Shown in pieces: positions 26,763-38,952 of a stretch of DNA of 64,000 nt. The stretch covers positions 53,121 to 117,120 of the forward strand of contig QEYB01000459.1 of the NCBI GenBank assembly GCA_017562135.1, read 5' to 3'. How positions within the stretch are numbered: position 1 is the stretch's first letter; the number at the start of each line of letters is the position of its first letter. Under the pieces are notes generated by a model that was given only the letters and a program-made list of their open reading frames with translations, did not search any database and was not told the origin of the DNA. The position numbers were made by a program, and so were the translations under genes. This DNA comes from Dipylidium caninum. Its lineage: Eukaryota > Platyhelminthes > Cestoda > Cyclophyllidea > Dipylidiidae.

Positions 26763-27639
26763 CTATGTTTATAGGTTACAATGCTAACAGTGGGAAGGAT
26801 TCAGGCTGCCAATAGATCGCCAATACGGGCGAATTTATGTAAATTCACCTTTCTATTTAGCAAATACTTTTATGCGCTGATTGGTTCGCACATCACTGTA
26901 ATAGGCAAAGCTCGACCAGCGCGTTTCTAACCAAATAGTTTTTAACATGACAAAAAATGCAACAAATTTAACTATCTACCGACCAATAGACAATCCAGAT
27001 CGTTAATACTGCTCAAAAAATTTGGGGCGACTGCAATAAAAGCTTTGGTTTCATTGAAGTGGTAAGGAATGGAAGTCGGATAGAGAGATGGCGGGTAAAA
27101 TATACGTGACAGTTGTTACAACACTGAACTGACGAAAGTTAATAGAAGTCTAAGGATTACAAGCACGACAAAAAAAATTGCCCAAAAATACTTCTTTTCA
27201 TGTACCTTGTACTAAAGAATATTCGTCTTTTGCATCAACCGGAAAAACGGTTGTGTTGACGGGAACTTAGTTACTTAACAGGTCGCACCAAAACACTAGA
27301 TTAACCCCTTTTTAAAGAAAGGGTAGACATCAGTTCAGAATCATGATTTACGGCTTCACGATCAGGGAGCCAGCTGGATGATAGCAGCGTCCACCCAATC
27401 AAAATTACTTAGCAGCGGGATTACCAAAAAACGATTCTTGTAAATGTCATTTGCGACAGTAAATATCAGGTCAAATAAAATAATCTCTTCTATCAGCATA
27501 TTTTTGTCTTAAGTTTCACTAAAACCACTGGCTCTTCTAGATACCGTGCAGACTCTCGGGAATTGGACTGAAGTTACGCATAAACCCAACCCGTCAAAAA
27601 TCCGAACTTCTTGTCTATTGACAATGAGCAAGGTCTGGG

Positions 27640-28000
27640 CTTGGTAACACCACGAACTCTCAGCGTAGTCGAATCACGTGCGCGTGTCCCAAAAGCCACC
27701 ATTGGCTCTCCGTGATACGCCACGCCAAATGGCTCCACTCTAATGACCTACAACGATGATTGGTTAAATAAGTGATTAGGTGTATGCGTCATTGCGCCCG
27801 TAAGAGGCGAGCGCCGGTCAGCGTAGACAAAGCGCATTTGCGCTAACCTCGTGCGTGTCGACGTTATTTCGGCGTCGGAGCTTTTTTGTCTCGTGGATCG
27901 CGATCTCCACGATGATTTCGACGGCCTCATTACCGACCAATTCAGACCACAAGGATTCTGCTCCCCAGGCACCCTCGAAGACCGCAGAGTTTGTTCAGGA
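27640..28000. promoter_or_regulatory. CpG-rich segment, possible promoter or exon
   Basis: CpG dinucleotides are clearly denser here than in the flanking AT-rich DNA, for example around 27800-27930. Several frames stay open over the same bases. On the plus strand one frame gives SASELFCLVDRDLHDDFDGL, and on the minus strand one gives WSELVGNEAVEIIVEIAIHE. They cannot all be coding. The segment may be a CpG-rich 5' exon or promoter for the FLYWCH gene about 1 kb downstream, or an isolated exon. This is inference only. Confidence 0.25.
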
Positions 28001-28821
28001 TAAAGATGAGAACGTTGATTTGTTGAATGGACAGCCTCATTGTTCCGTAACAAAATTGGATAAATGGAACTTAATGAAAGTTCGGGTCGGTTTCGATGTG
28101 ACGCGGAAGGGTAAGGGCATTATTATTGGTCTTGTCCTGATTTACCCATGTCACTGGACTTTTATTTCCCAAATGGTATAATTAACTTTCGAGGGGAAAT
28201 GAGGGTCTGGTCCCAATGGTACATAGTCAGCACTGGCTGTTGTCGGTATTTTTATACTATGTACAAGGTAAATCTGAACTCAAGCTGCGAACAGGGCTGG
28301 GTTCTACGTCTAACTGAAGTTGTACACGACCGTATTGATTAAAATTGTCACAATGACCGGTGTGTGTGTTGCTGCTTCAGTTCGAATATTAATTAAAAGG
28401 CCGTTGTTAGTTTGCCTGAGGGTTTTGAACTACGTTATCTTAGAATTTACTGCTGCCACGTCGGGTATGAGCTTTTTGAATCGTTCTATCGCGCTAGACA
28501 ACTTTTCGTAGGATTATGACGTGGGTATACGGGCATATGATGTCGATAATGGTAAAAACTTAGTAAATCAATAGGCGGCTGGATTTTACCTTGCGGAGAA
28601 CTAGAAACCTCCGAGGTCTACATTTAAAACGAACATATTCCACAGATGCCTCCAACTCACTGCATTTGCAAGACAGTCCGCACTTTGACGAATTAAAAGA
28701 CATTAAAAGATGAGGTGGGTATATGTTTACGATTCCCCAATCCATTGTGTCGTTTTACTATTTATTGTTTCATGTCCGAAATGTCATAGGCATTTACAAA
28801 TGGACATTAATGACTGGCCGA

Positions 28822-31800
28822 TTTGTCTTTCGCCGTATAGGAGAGCGCAGTCTGGTTATCGACGGGTACAAGTTCACGAAGTCACGCGACGGAATGTCTG
28901 ATCGAGTGTTTTGGCGATGTTCCCGCCGGGAATGCAAAGCTACTGCTGTGACTGTGGGGGGTCGCGTGGAGCACGTGCGTATTCTCCACACCCACAAGCC
29001 ACCAACTCCAGGGGAGTTTTTCTCTTCCGCCGCTGCCACTACTACTACGACCGAAGCTACTACTCAAATGGACACACTCGGACGGTCGAATTCTTCCAGC
29101 CGAGTTAAACGCAGAAGCCACCGTCAGCAACAACTCCAGCCTCAAACCGCCAAGTCCGTAAGCGAAATGGGTGGAAAGGACTCCAATTCTCACACTAGTG
29201 CTGTTGCCGCGATCCTTTCTGACTTCGTCGAACAACGTCAGGCGGAAAAAAAGTTGGAGGAGCCTAATAATGATCACCAGAATGTTCAGGGGAGTGGTTT
29301 TCTGGTGACAGGTCAACATCATACTCCCCAACTCCTTTCCGCTACCACTTTCAGTCACAATAGTGCTCAGAAATACTCGCCTTTTACGGAGATCGATAAT
29401 CGGGGCCTTAGTGCTCTTGCCGATGCAGCAGCTCATCAATCTAAGCGAGATTCTCAAAATTCCAGTGAGACACTCGTCTTGAGAAATTCCCAACTTTCAC
29501 CGACTCCTTTAATCCCATTACTCAATTTTCTATTCATCAGCTCCCGACCCGCCATGCGAAGCACCAGGAGCGTCGCCCTCACCGCGCCAACCGACTCCTC
29601 TAGCCCACCTGTCGTCCCCGTTACCTTCGGAAAGAGGCATCAGCGCTACTACCGCCTTATCAGGGCAATTGGTTCTTTTGGGCCCCCGTGGCCTCTCCGC
29701 TCCTTCTCTACTGGTTGGCAGCAGCTCCGATGTCCCCTTTTTTTCAACTCCTTCCTATCTGTACGTTTTGCCGCCTTGTCGTCTGTCAATCTATACGTCA
29801 GTAGGTTCGGTTATTCGGCTAAAAAAAGAGCACTGAGTCACGCAAGCGATGGCGTTACGTCTCGATGGTCCATGTTCTATCCGAACAACGAATATTTTGC
29901 TGAAATATTTCCTTTCGCACCCTTTGAAGTCGCGTTAAATCGACAGTTTTGACATTAGTTTTCACCAGTCTTGATCATATTTCACACTACTCTCTTATTA
30001 GTGGAAGTTCCTAGCACGCTTGATTTAGAATGACACAAGGGCTCTGGCTGTTGATTCGGAAAATAGTCCTGTTAGAGGTCTTCAGGCATCTGATTAAGTT
30101 TTACCTACAAATTTCAGAAGTCTTACTATTGGCCGTGGTAACTAAGCTAGGTCATTTGCCATAAGTTTATCCTAATTATTACCCCAGTTTCTGCTGCAAA
30201 TCGTTTCTATTTCTTGGTTAAACTGAGTGAACATTTTCCTATTATCTCCTCCCCTAGATCCAGTTGCACAAGGCGTTTCTCAGTGTCTGAAATGCCCATC
30301 TCTGCAAGGACCAACCTTCAAAAATCTCTCTTTCAAACTGGTTCATCGGTTACTCGTTCACCTATTGCCCCGATTTCTGTCGCCAACTCAAGTGAGTAGA
30401 GGCGGATATACCTTTTTCACTAGACCGATTTTGGCAATTAGACGGTTACGCGACATTTCTCATCCACACGAACGGTTTCTTTGTTTCATTCTGTCCCCAT
30501 TTTGTGTCACTGTCTGCGACGTCGTCATCGGCATCATCCCTTTCTGCGTCACCATTGCCGGCCCGTCGTCCTCCTAAGATGTCCGGCAACGCGTTTATTT
30601 TTTTAAAACAGCCAGAAAAAATCGTCTATTCACTTTGAAATTTTGTGTCTAACTCGTCAGAATTAGTCACTACGCTATACTATCATTGCACAGGATAGGA
30701 TCCAAGATGTAATATCTGATCATTAGATAACCTAATAAGTATTCTTTTATTCCACCAAATGCAACCATTATGTTGTTGATTTAAGTAGACGGTCTTCGCA
30801 ACTTCCAATCTGTCCCTCTCCCCTCTCTCTTTTGGTAAGCGGCCAGACTTCTGGTTAGACCACTGAAACGTAGCCTTTGGGGTGGGAATGCTCAAGTATC
30901 AATATCACGAGTACTTCAGAACCCCGGTATATTCATTAGTTTCCATCGGTCTTATGGTTGGCATTATGTGAACTCTTTTCCCTAAGCGAAAGCGCCCAGT
31001 AGCCATTCGACGCCAGTCGCTATTCGTCATATCATGGATCCGCTAACAGGAATTAGGAGGCCCCTATCAGAACACGCCACTTTCATTTTCCATTTTATCG
31101 TTCGTAACTATTCGTTAGATCTCAATCACGGTAGTTAACATTCGGAAAAGGTGGTCTACTTACATATTCTGGAAATGCGGAATAATCGTCAATTGGGGAT
31201 GATTCCACTGTTCGTTTATCTCATCATCGGCCCGATCACAGCTACTCAAGGTTCCTTCATTCTCGTTAGGTATGACCACTTACGCAGCAAATTGATCTTA
31301 GGGTTTATTTTAGAATATTCCCTTTCATCACCTTTTCTCGTCTGCCAACGCTTTCCATTGGATTTCTTCATTCATTTGCTGCGTTTTGGGGGAACGAGTG
31401 GTATTACACACCGTTCCCTCCCTTTTTTATCTCTCCATTACTGTATTTTTGCCTCGTTGTTCGTCATTGTTGAGGAAATGCCTTAAGTTGCTAATTGATG
31501 ACTAGCCTTGAAGTGGGACTTACGGATGAAAATAAAAATTCACCTCACTGGGTTGGTATCGCTTGATGATCCAGGTTTTGTTTCTCGTGATGCTTGATTT
31601 GGCGACGATGCGTTATTTGAACGTACCGATAAAGTACATGCGTCAAATGTTGGATTTATGGCCATTACTTTGTGAGTTTGTGGCATGTTAAGATCCTCAA
31701 GGCTATACTTTTCCGACAATCTTGCAAGGCTATACCTATCGGCAATAAATTGCCTGTTTTAGTTATTTATCTGTATATATCGTCATTCCTGCTTGAATTA

Positions 31801-34235
31801 CGATCTATAATCAACGTATAGACACGCCATGAGTTTATTTAACATGGGCTCTTATGAGTGACTGAATAAGCTAAGGGTTAGGATGTATTAATCATGTTTA
31901 ATTTACGCAATGGATTTCCAACAGAGCTATCGGCCGATTGGTCGACTGTCAACACTCGAGGGAAATGTTTTGGTAAGCTCCTAGGGTTTTCCTCCCTCTA
32001 GTATATCTGTTTAAACATCGGGTTTGTCATGACGAAGCGTATTAAATCACGTGACTAAAGCGCAGAAATTACGGTATCATTTCAAGAAAAACCTTTTACC
32101 GTAAATCCATCCTCTATTTACATCCCTTCAATTCTGTTGACTCTATCTAGACATTGCTTCCAGAATTTAACAACGCAGCTGCGATTATGTTTGTCCCTTT
32201 GCTCTTGAGGGGAGGGCCCTGCCTGTTGCTCTGCGTGAGTCAGGTGTGAGCTGTACCATGGACGTTGCGATTATTTTTTGGCAGAGTTGTGAATTACAAC
32301 CTTGATTCCAACGCCTGGTATACGGAAATACTGAGCGTTTCCTTTCTTGTTGCCACTTTTGCACAACCCGATCTCCTTGTGACGAAGAGATCTTAGATCT
32401 CCATGTCTCATACATGGCACGGCAACTGTTATTGATTTATAATTGGTTTTCGAAATAAGTTATGAGGGTCTGTCCACAAATATCTCGATTTCTAACGGGT
32501 AGGGTTGCATCGATAATCGATTCGAGGAAAACTCAGTAAATTAGGTTTTGTTCAAATGACCACTTCTTTGCAGGATACACCCCTCAAATTGGCAAAACTC
32601 TTCCTACAGGCGTAGCGTTGACCCGCTTTATTTGCAGCTGATGACTCATGTAGTTCACTCGGGAGGCCTTACATGTCGTAATGCTATTCCGCTTGACTAC
32701 CTACTAAGTTGAGGTCCCGTTTCTAGTGGAACCTCCCCAACCGAGGACCCACTCCTACGATGCTACCTTCGAATGCCTCAACCAGCAGTGGAGGTGTAGG
32801 CATGCTTTTACATTGGAAGAAGGAGAAGATGCTCGAATCTAAGGCGGAGGAAGAAATGAAGCAGCATCGACGTCGACGCCATTTCACTGGTTCGTCCTTT
32901 GCCGTTGCCCCACCCGATGACGTCCCCGCTGCCGGCGCTCCTGATGCCGCCTTAGTTACCATCAACGATGAGGACGATGCGTCCCCCACATTGTCGGTAA
33001 AACGCAAGCGCTGCGCTAGTGCCGGCCACCCATTTGTCTCCTCCACTTCCTCCTCTTGTTCCCTCCTCGCCGCCGCTGCGTTGCCAAGCACTTCTGGCAT
33101 GAACGGTGAGGCATCTGGCTTGATTACCAGCTTTTTATATTGCGTCGAGTCAACAGTTTACACAAAATTTTCATCCCCATCACTTGGACAGAGGCTTGTG
33201 GAAGACATATAATGTTCCACTGGTAACGCTAGCAAAAATAGAGATAGCATACCTCTCATCGTGACCTGAGGGAAGCGCTGCTATGATAATGAAGTTGTCT
33301 ACTGTCCGCGAGAATGAGACGGCTAGAAGAGCCGCGCTTCTGTGACTCACTGTCGGTTGGTCGCGGGGTTGGCCTCGTTTTTTATCTCCACCTTTTTCTT
33401 TCGCCTTTGTGAGTAATTCGACTAGTCACCTTGCTCCTGCGCTGCAGCCCGTAGAAGGTAAACAATTCACCTCCGCCACCATACTGCTTCGGTTCCTTTC
33501 TCCCTTTCCCCCCCCACCCGTCACTCTTGCTTTCTGTCTGCAGGCTGCACGGCCGCAGTACGGCCACTGATTGTGACCTCGTTTTGGCCCGTGGGAGATG
33601 TCGCAAGCGAGCTAGTGTTGCGTTTGGTTTTGTTCGTGGAGAGATATCCAGTAGGAAAATGAGTGGTTATGTAATTCCTGACTATGTTTGGTGACTAGAG
33701 GATCCGGGCTTCATGACGCATGCGTCCGTCTTAGTTTAGTTTTCGGTCAACTTTTTCTTCCGTTCGACTTTCTCCATGGGATTCTCTATCCCTAAACCCT
33801 AGTTTACGAGGCCAATAGTCCGGAAATTTCCTTATTGTCTGCCTTGGGTACTCAAAAGATGTAACCCGCTAAAATCGATGCTCTCCTCCCCCCTATCTAA
33901 TCAAATCTTTGCGTTTTGGCTTTTAGCGTCTCTTTTTACTGGCGATTTTAAGTAGCGTGGACTTTGTAGACTCGCTTACTGCCGTCTCGCCACAGTCAAC
34001 GCCTGGAGGCGGAGGGACGGACCAGGAACCAGCATCCGACTGGTGTGCCCGGGTGCAGAGTGACCTTCTGACACAAGTGTTCACAACTCTTCAGCAGCTG
34101 GCCGCTCGATTGGGCGCTGATTACGAGGCAGACAGCGTAGTAGCCAACTGCCGAGCTATTCAGGCTTGTCTTGACACGATTAGTGCCATTAAACGCGCTC
34201 GGCAGGAAGTGTCGAATACCTCCCGCACCCCATGA
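28822..34235 (+). CDS. FLYWCH-type zinc-finger protein (probable transcription factor), partly modelled
   Basis: FLYWCH proteins bind DNA or partner proteins through a zinc-binding fold. Exon a (about 28822-29464) encodes the domain: RSLVIDGYKF, FWRCSRREC and HTHKP supply the conserved W, two Cys (C-x4-C) and H-x-H ligands. Serine-, threonine- and glutamine-rich sequence follows. Exon b is 29541-29760 and exon c is 30258-30391; phases agree through TCC A|CT, CT|A TCC and TCA A|. A further exon covers about 32743-33105, with a basic RRRRHF cluster, an acidic INDEDD stretch and KRKRC (possible nuclear localisation signal). A last exon runs from about 33955 to the TGA at 34235 and holds a helical segment (DLLTQVFTTLQQLAARLG). 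Links between exon c and the last two exons are not proven. A good acceptor at 33543 (long pyrimidine tract, then CTGCAG) suggests another small exon. The 5' end is not identified. An acceptor near 28840 is possible, which would start exon a a little later. Confidence 0.68.
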
Positions 34236-34532
34236 TTGCACTCGTTCTAGTTTTTATGGCTAACCCCCACTTCTTCATCCCCGCTGACAGTTCTCCAGCT
34301 ATACGCAACTCCATACTTGAGTCTTCTTTCCTTTTTAATAATCGGGATTCTTGCTAAAATTTTTTTATCGTTTTTTACTTTATATACGATTAAGTACACA
34401 TTTGACTCTTACCTGGGGCAGGTTACCAATTGACGGTTCGATCAATATTGTTTAAGTCATACTTAGTGGAACGTATGCATACTGCTGACATAAGTGGCGA
34501 TAAATAGCATGAGTTTATTAGCATGAAAACGA

Positions 34533-35441
34533 TCAAAATTGTCCGATGCCGTAAACGTGTGAAAGTGCTGTGACATGACGTTTGATCGGGTTGACGATAA
34601 GGTATGCAAACGTGTTTATGTGTTCCTTGGTGGCTGGGTAGATAGTAAGGTGATTGACCTAAAATATCATTTGCGGGGGTAGGACTCACCGAGACTCTCA
34701 CTTCATACACCAGAGAGGTAACGCTTAATTCTCCTGATCCTTGGGCCTTTTGAACACTAAAGGTAAACAGATGGAGGATGAGTCGTCGCAAACCTTATGA
34801 GGTCTTTGTAGAGGTTCTTGACGAAGTTCGTATATGCCTCAAGGTCTTCGTTTGGTTGTGCGAGTTCGCCTCCAATTACGATGTGCTTAAATAGCCTGAA
34901 GAGAAATTCGTCGCGCTCTTCTTCGCTAAACAAATCATAGAATTCCGAGTCAGGGATGCACAGCGCCTGAAGGTGGGGGAGCAACGTTAGAAGAATCGGA
35001 TGAATACGCGTTTCAAACAGTCGGGTGATAACAAGCGAATCGCGATATTCCTCGAGACAAGACTTTATCCGCCCTGTTTTGTAGGCGACAGTCCCAATGC
35101 ATCGATTAAATATATCCATTGATAAAAGGGTGCAAGAAACGCTTGAAAGAGAGACTTCACAGTCGTCCGCTGCGGAGAGACCAGACATACAAAAATGAAC
35201 GAATTACTTGGCAGGCCTTCTTCTGTCTCCATAGTTTGCCGAACAACGTGATCATTGTAAAAAGCCTTCATTTATAACGACAGGAAATGGAGACTCACTA
35301 GGGCGAACTTCTGTATATCGTGTTCGTTAAAGGCTTCATCGAAGGAAAAACATTGACAGTGAATTCGACCTTTCATAGACCTGAGGCAGTCAACCAGTGG
35401 TAAGAAGCGTATTGTGAAAATGTTGAGAAATTTATTTATAG
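34533..35441 (-). CDS. CFAP300: CFAP300 (C11orf70) cilia- and flagella-associated protein, lacks only the first few codons
   Basis: CFAP300 is needed in the cytoplasm for assembly of axonemal dynein arms; loss in humans causes primary ciliary dyskinesia. Minus-strand exons: about 35441-35299, 35265-35208, 35169-34794, 34756-34690, 34658-34533, joined by introns of 33, 38, 37 and 31 nt with agreeing phases. Diagnostic segments are MKGRIHCQCFSFDEAF, DEFLFRLFKHIVIGGEL, KDLISVQKAQG (across a splice), SLVYEVRVS and the C-terminal FAYLIVNPIKRHV ... SHVYGIGQF. The modelled part is about 256 codons against 267 aa in human, so only a short 5' exon is missing. It should lie above 35450 with phase 1. 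Function fits flatworm flame cells, epidermal cilia of larvae and sperm. The gene is convergent with the FLYWCH gene, with 297 bp between stop codons. Confidence 0.92.
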
Positions 35442-35449
35442 CTAGATAA

Positions 35450-36807
35450 TATCAAATTGTGTCACGCAGCATCCAAATAGAGATTAATTAGACGCCGTTG
35501 TTATAAAAATATAGGGAGTCATGTGTGTCAACTAAGACAAGAAAAGAAGTGACAACAGGGCAACTATTGACCAGAGCAGCGGGAGGATGCCCGGGTGACT
35601 AAAATCGAAGTTATTATCGCCCTGGAGAAAAAAAACGGGATAGCCATCGTAGGCAGGAAGAATACCATTGCATTAATTGATTCTGAGCATCCTTGTTTGA
35701 GATCGACGGGAAGAGTCGTGAGGGTAAGAAATGAAATTTATAATCCGTATTCCCAACCATTCTGCCAAAGGTTGTGCCTGTTTAAAGACAACGAAAATAA
35801 CTGGGATTATAACAATGAGAGAATATTCGCGAATATAAGGGTAACAAAATATGAAACGATTGTGTTCTAAAATCAAAAACTTCGGACAAAGGAAACCAGC
35901 TCAGGTCCAGCGACCCACGACTACCCAATTTTTCAAAAGCGCTCACAGCGCACTGTCAACAGATCTTGATAAAGGTGAAGGACACATCATATATTTTTAA
36001 TATAATTGCCGTTTTAGGGTATGTCCCCCTCCTCTTCCTTTAAAAAATAACAATTCTGGCACCAGATTCTTAATATTGACTTAGAAGTTTAAAAAGGCTG
36101 TTGTTTTAGTTGACAGTTTTGATTAATGTATCCGTTTATGAAGCAAAGAAAGTTACGTCTTTTATAGTCCAAGTGATTTGAGTGGAAGTAATCTTGCAAG
36201 AATATATGCCTTAGTGCTCGATGTAGCCGTAGCGCCTTTTATTTAAATGTCCTCTGCCACTTTCTTTACATTACGATGGAACCTTGGCTGCGCCGAGAAA
36301 CGCAACTTTGCGACTTGTCTGCCTTAGTGCATTTGATTTACTCACCCTTTGTTATTAAGTAATTATTCGATACCTCTTCCTCTCTCTGGGAATGTCACCA
36401 CTGCTACAGGTTTGCAATGGATTTATTTATTATGACTCAATGGGAATGTGGAGCATATCGGCAAAAGGAACCACTCTGATGTGGATTATTGTGCACAAGA
36501 ACCCTTATTCAGTTGATATTTCGAGGCACAAATGTTGAAGGAGTAAAGTATCTAACATACCTTGTCGAATAACAAGAAGTCTCCACATAGGTTATCATTG
36601 TATTGGAATCTAAGCGATTGCGGATTTTGTCGAAAGAGGCATTTTGCACTCCTTTTACTTGATTACCGTGTTCAAAAAACCTATCCTATAATTCATCGCA
36701 AGCACACAAGAAGTCATGTACCGTATATGTGAATTAAGCCTGGAATCAAAGGCGGTGTCGACAAAATCGGTTTGCCAGATTTCGTTCTCATGATTTTTTA
36801 TTGAATA
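35450..36807. other. Region above CFAP300: likely 5' exon and promoter, otherwise empty
   Basis: The first exon and promoter of CFAP300 should lie here, but I could not fix them. A 91-codon frame at 35595-35870 on the plus strand has no recognised motif or splice support. Nothing else was seen up to the mariner relic. Confidence 0.35.
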
Positions 36808-37654
36808 ATGTCCAACGATCTGGCTGTCTGTCCAGTTGAAGTCGGCGAGACTCACGTCGAGGCCATTGTCGCTTCAAATCATCAGAGCAAAAGACGTGAT
36901 ATTGCAGAGCAGTTCAGTGTATCGAAAACATGCATTGAAAGCAAATTAGAAAAGCTTCACTGTGTCAGGAAACTCGATCTTTGGATCTCTCACCAGTCTA
37001 AGGAAATCAAACGCATTAACATCCACGATTTGTCTCTGAAACGCGACTAAATCCGTCTGTTTCTGAAGACCATTTGCTAAAGACGAAGAGTCGAAGGTTC
37101 ATAACTAAGTTAGTCCAGATAGGTCGTGGATCATGCGCTGTGAACCAGTTCTGACAACGTCAAAAGCAAAGATTGACCGCAAAAAATTAGGTTGTCAGTC
37201 TGATGGAATTATAAAGGAATTCTGCGCTTTTGACCTTTACCAAGCCACCAAAGGATCAGTTCAAACGTGTACGTTCAACAACTAGCCAAATTGAACGATT
37301 CAATTCAAGCGAAGCGACAAGAAGCGGCAAATCGTGAGTGTGTTGCTTACCACCATGATAATGCGAAGCCCCACATACCTTTGATCACTCGCCAAAAATT
37401 ACTAAATGTCGGTTGGGATGTGTTGCAGCATTCATCATGTCGTCCTGAGCTTGCGCCTTCAAACCACCATTTATTTCGTCGTTCCAGGCAGAACTCCTTA
37501 AAGGGTAAAATTTTTAGTGGCGCTTATGATGTTAATCCTACTTAATACAGTCTCTTGATAGTAAACGACAGGTATTTAATGGACATGAAATTATGACACT
37601 GCCTGAACGATGGTAACAGGTCATCGAGAAGAACGGACAAAACCTGGATGAATA
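36808..37654 (+). pseudogene. Degenerate mariner-family transposase (D34D class)
   Basis: A dead DNA transposon of the Tc1/mariner superfamily. The N-terminal helix-turn-helix region is visible (RRDIAEQFSVSKTCIESKL, then VRKLDLWISHQ), followed by a run of stop codons. The catalytic part then reappears in frame: YHHDNAKPHIPLITRQKL holds the second aspartate. Exactly 34 residues later CRPELAPSNHHLFR stands where mariners have APSDYHLF, so the third catalytic aspartate has become asparagine. The C-terminal LPERW ... QVIEKNGQ motif ends near 37654. Many in-frame stops rule out activity. Terminal inverted repeats were not identified. Confidence 0.85.
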
Positions 37655-38952
37655 AATTATATTTTTGATCGGAAATTAGCGCCTTTAATTTTTATTTAAA
37701 ATCCTCTATCACTTAGTTTTTAACCCAATATATTGCGTTTATCTGTAACAGGGCTCCTAAATCGACATCGATGAATCCGTCTTGAAATTACTCCAATTAA
37801 GGTCTTAGTAGCTATTCACTGCCGAAAATACGCACCGTCTCCTTTCTTCTTGGATCCGTGGGGGCGGTGTTACTAGTAGACTTGGAGTGAATGTCTAGTT
37901 TTGCCGAACATACGAACTATTTTCTAGGAACTTAAGCTACTGATTAATTTTTATTGAGACGGTATAATGCACACTAATTTTAATTGCATTCATAGATCTT
38001 GTCTAAATATAAAGCGCATTTTCCTTATAATACCAGTTAACGACTAGGTTTCATGTCTCATTCGAAGACTATTTGCGACCTACCAAAACTATTTGACATT
38101 GCGACAATCAAGTGAAGAAGTGGGATTTATTCCAACTGAATAGTGGTCTTGATGCTCGCCGAGTTTACATGGTTGCCAAGACGCCGGGATGTTTGTTTGC
38201 TATTCTAGTCCTGTTTTACTCCGGGCTATAGTTCATACATTTTACGACATTACGACGGCTCCCTGATGATACATCCATTTCGTTTTAATTTCTTTTTTAT
38301 GTGCTAGAAATGCTTCTGAGATCTTGGAGCCATCACACCATGCCTAACCGCTTACTAAATTAGGAAGATCACAAGCGTCGAAATGAATAATCAGAAACTC
38401 TGGGGAACTGGAACCACGCAAGTCAGATAACAGATTTAGCAATGGTCACAAAAAGATATCTTGCAAAATCACAGTAAGAGGTCGCTAACTATATATACAA
38501 CTAAAGTTGCACTCTGCAAATGCGTACACGGGTTAAGAACACGATACGGACCAATAAGCAGATAAATAGACGAAGAGACAAGAGTAGGAGCGGGATGGAA
38601 GAAGAGATAAGGAGCTTCAGCTAGCGGGTTTGCCTTGTGGAACAACTAATTTGAATAGAGAAAATCAAAGGTATCTTTTTGTGTGCACGCTTGGCCTCTT
38701 CATGTACAAAATCAATGTCGCAGGGCCAAGAAAATCTGAAGTGAAGACTTGTACAGGGTTAGAGATGGTATGATGGGATTCAACCAGGGTAGATTAGCTG
38801 AAATAGTTACCAATAGAAGACTTGGTGGGTGGAAGGATGTGTGTGCGTGTGGATATCGACTTGCGGAAGAAGGAATAGGAGGGATTGGAAGTGTGCGTAA
38901 TTTGATTGCGTTTCTTTTTGGGATTTAATGATTCGCGTATGTTAGTATGGTT
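37655..38952. other. Intergenic, 3' of the semaphorin gene
   Basis: Lies between the mariner relic and the semaphorin stop codon. It probably carries the semaphorin 3' end and flanking DNA. No gene, RNA or repeat was recognised. Confidence 0.4.

Larger units (their letters stand above)
22019..28821. other. Mostly unassigned 6.8-kb stretch with scattered exon-like pieces
   Basis: Lies upstream of eRF3 and of the FLYWCH exon. It contains the low-confidence candidates listed separately at 23056-23535 (+), 26508-26762 (-), 25924-26101 (-) and 25373-25561 (-), and a CpG-rich segment near 27.64-28.0 kb. No complete gene could be assembled and no protein family was recognised. The eRF3 promoter is expected just above 21937. 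Confidence 0.4.

Noticed and set aside
31151..31486. 111-codon hydrophobic plus-strand frame between FLYWCH-region exons
   Set aside because: It does not fit the phase of the preceding exon, resembles no FLYWCH-gene sequence, and looks like AT-rich intron.
32723..33100. 125-codon minus-strand frame, Ala/Ser/Glu-rich
   Set aside because: It overlaps the plus-strand FLYWCH-region exon. The plus strand has NLS-like and acidic segments and a fitting donor, so the minus frame is probably a GC-bias shadow, though not fully excluded.
35595..35870. 91-codon plus-strand frame near the CFAP300 5' end
   Set aside because: It has no family motif, and its AT-rich composition resembles the surrounding non-coding DNA.
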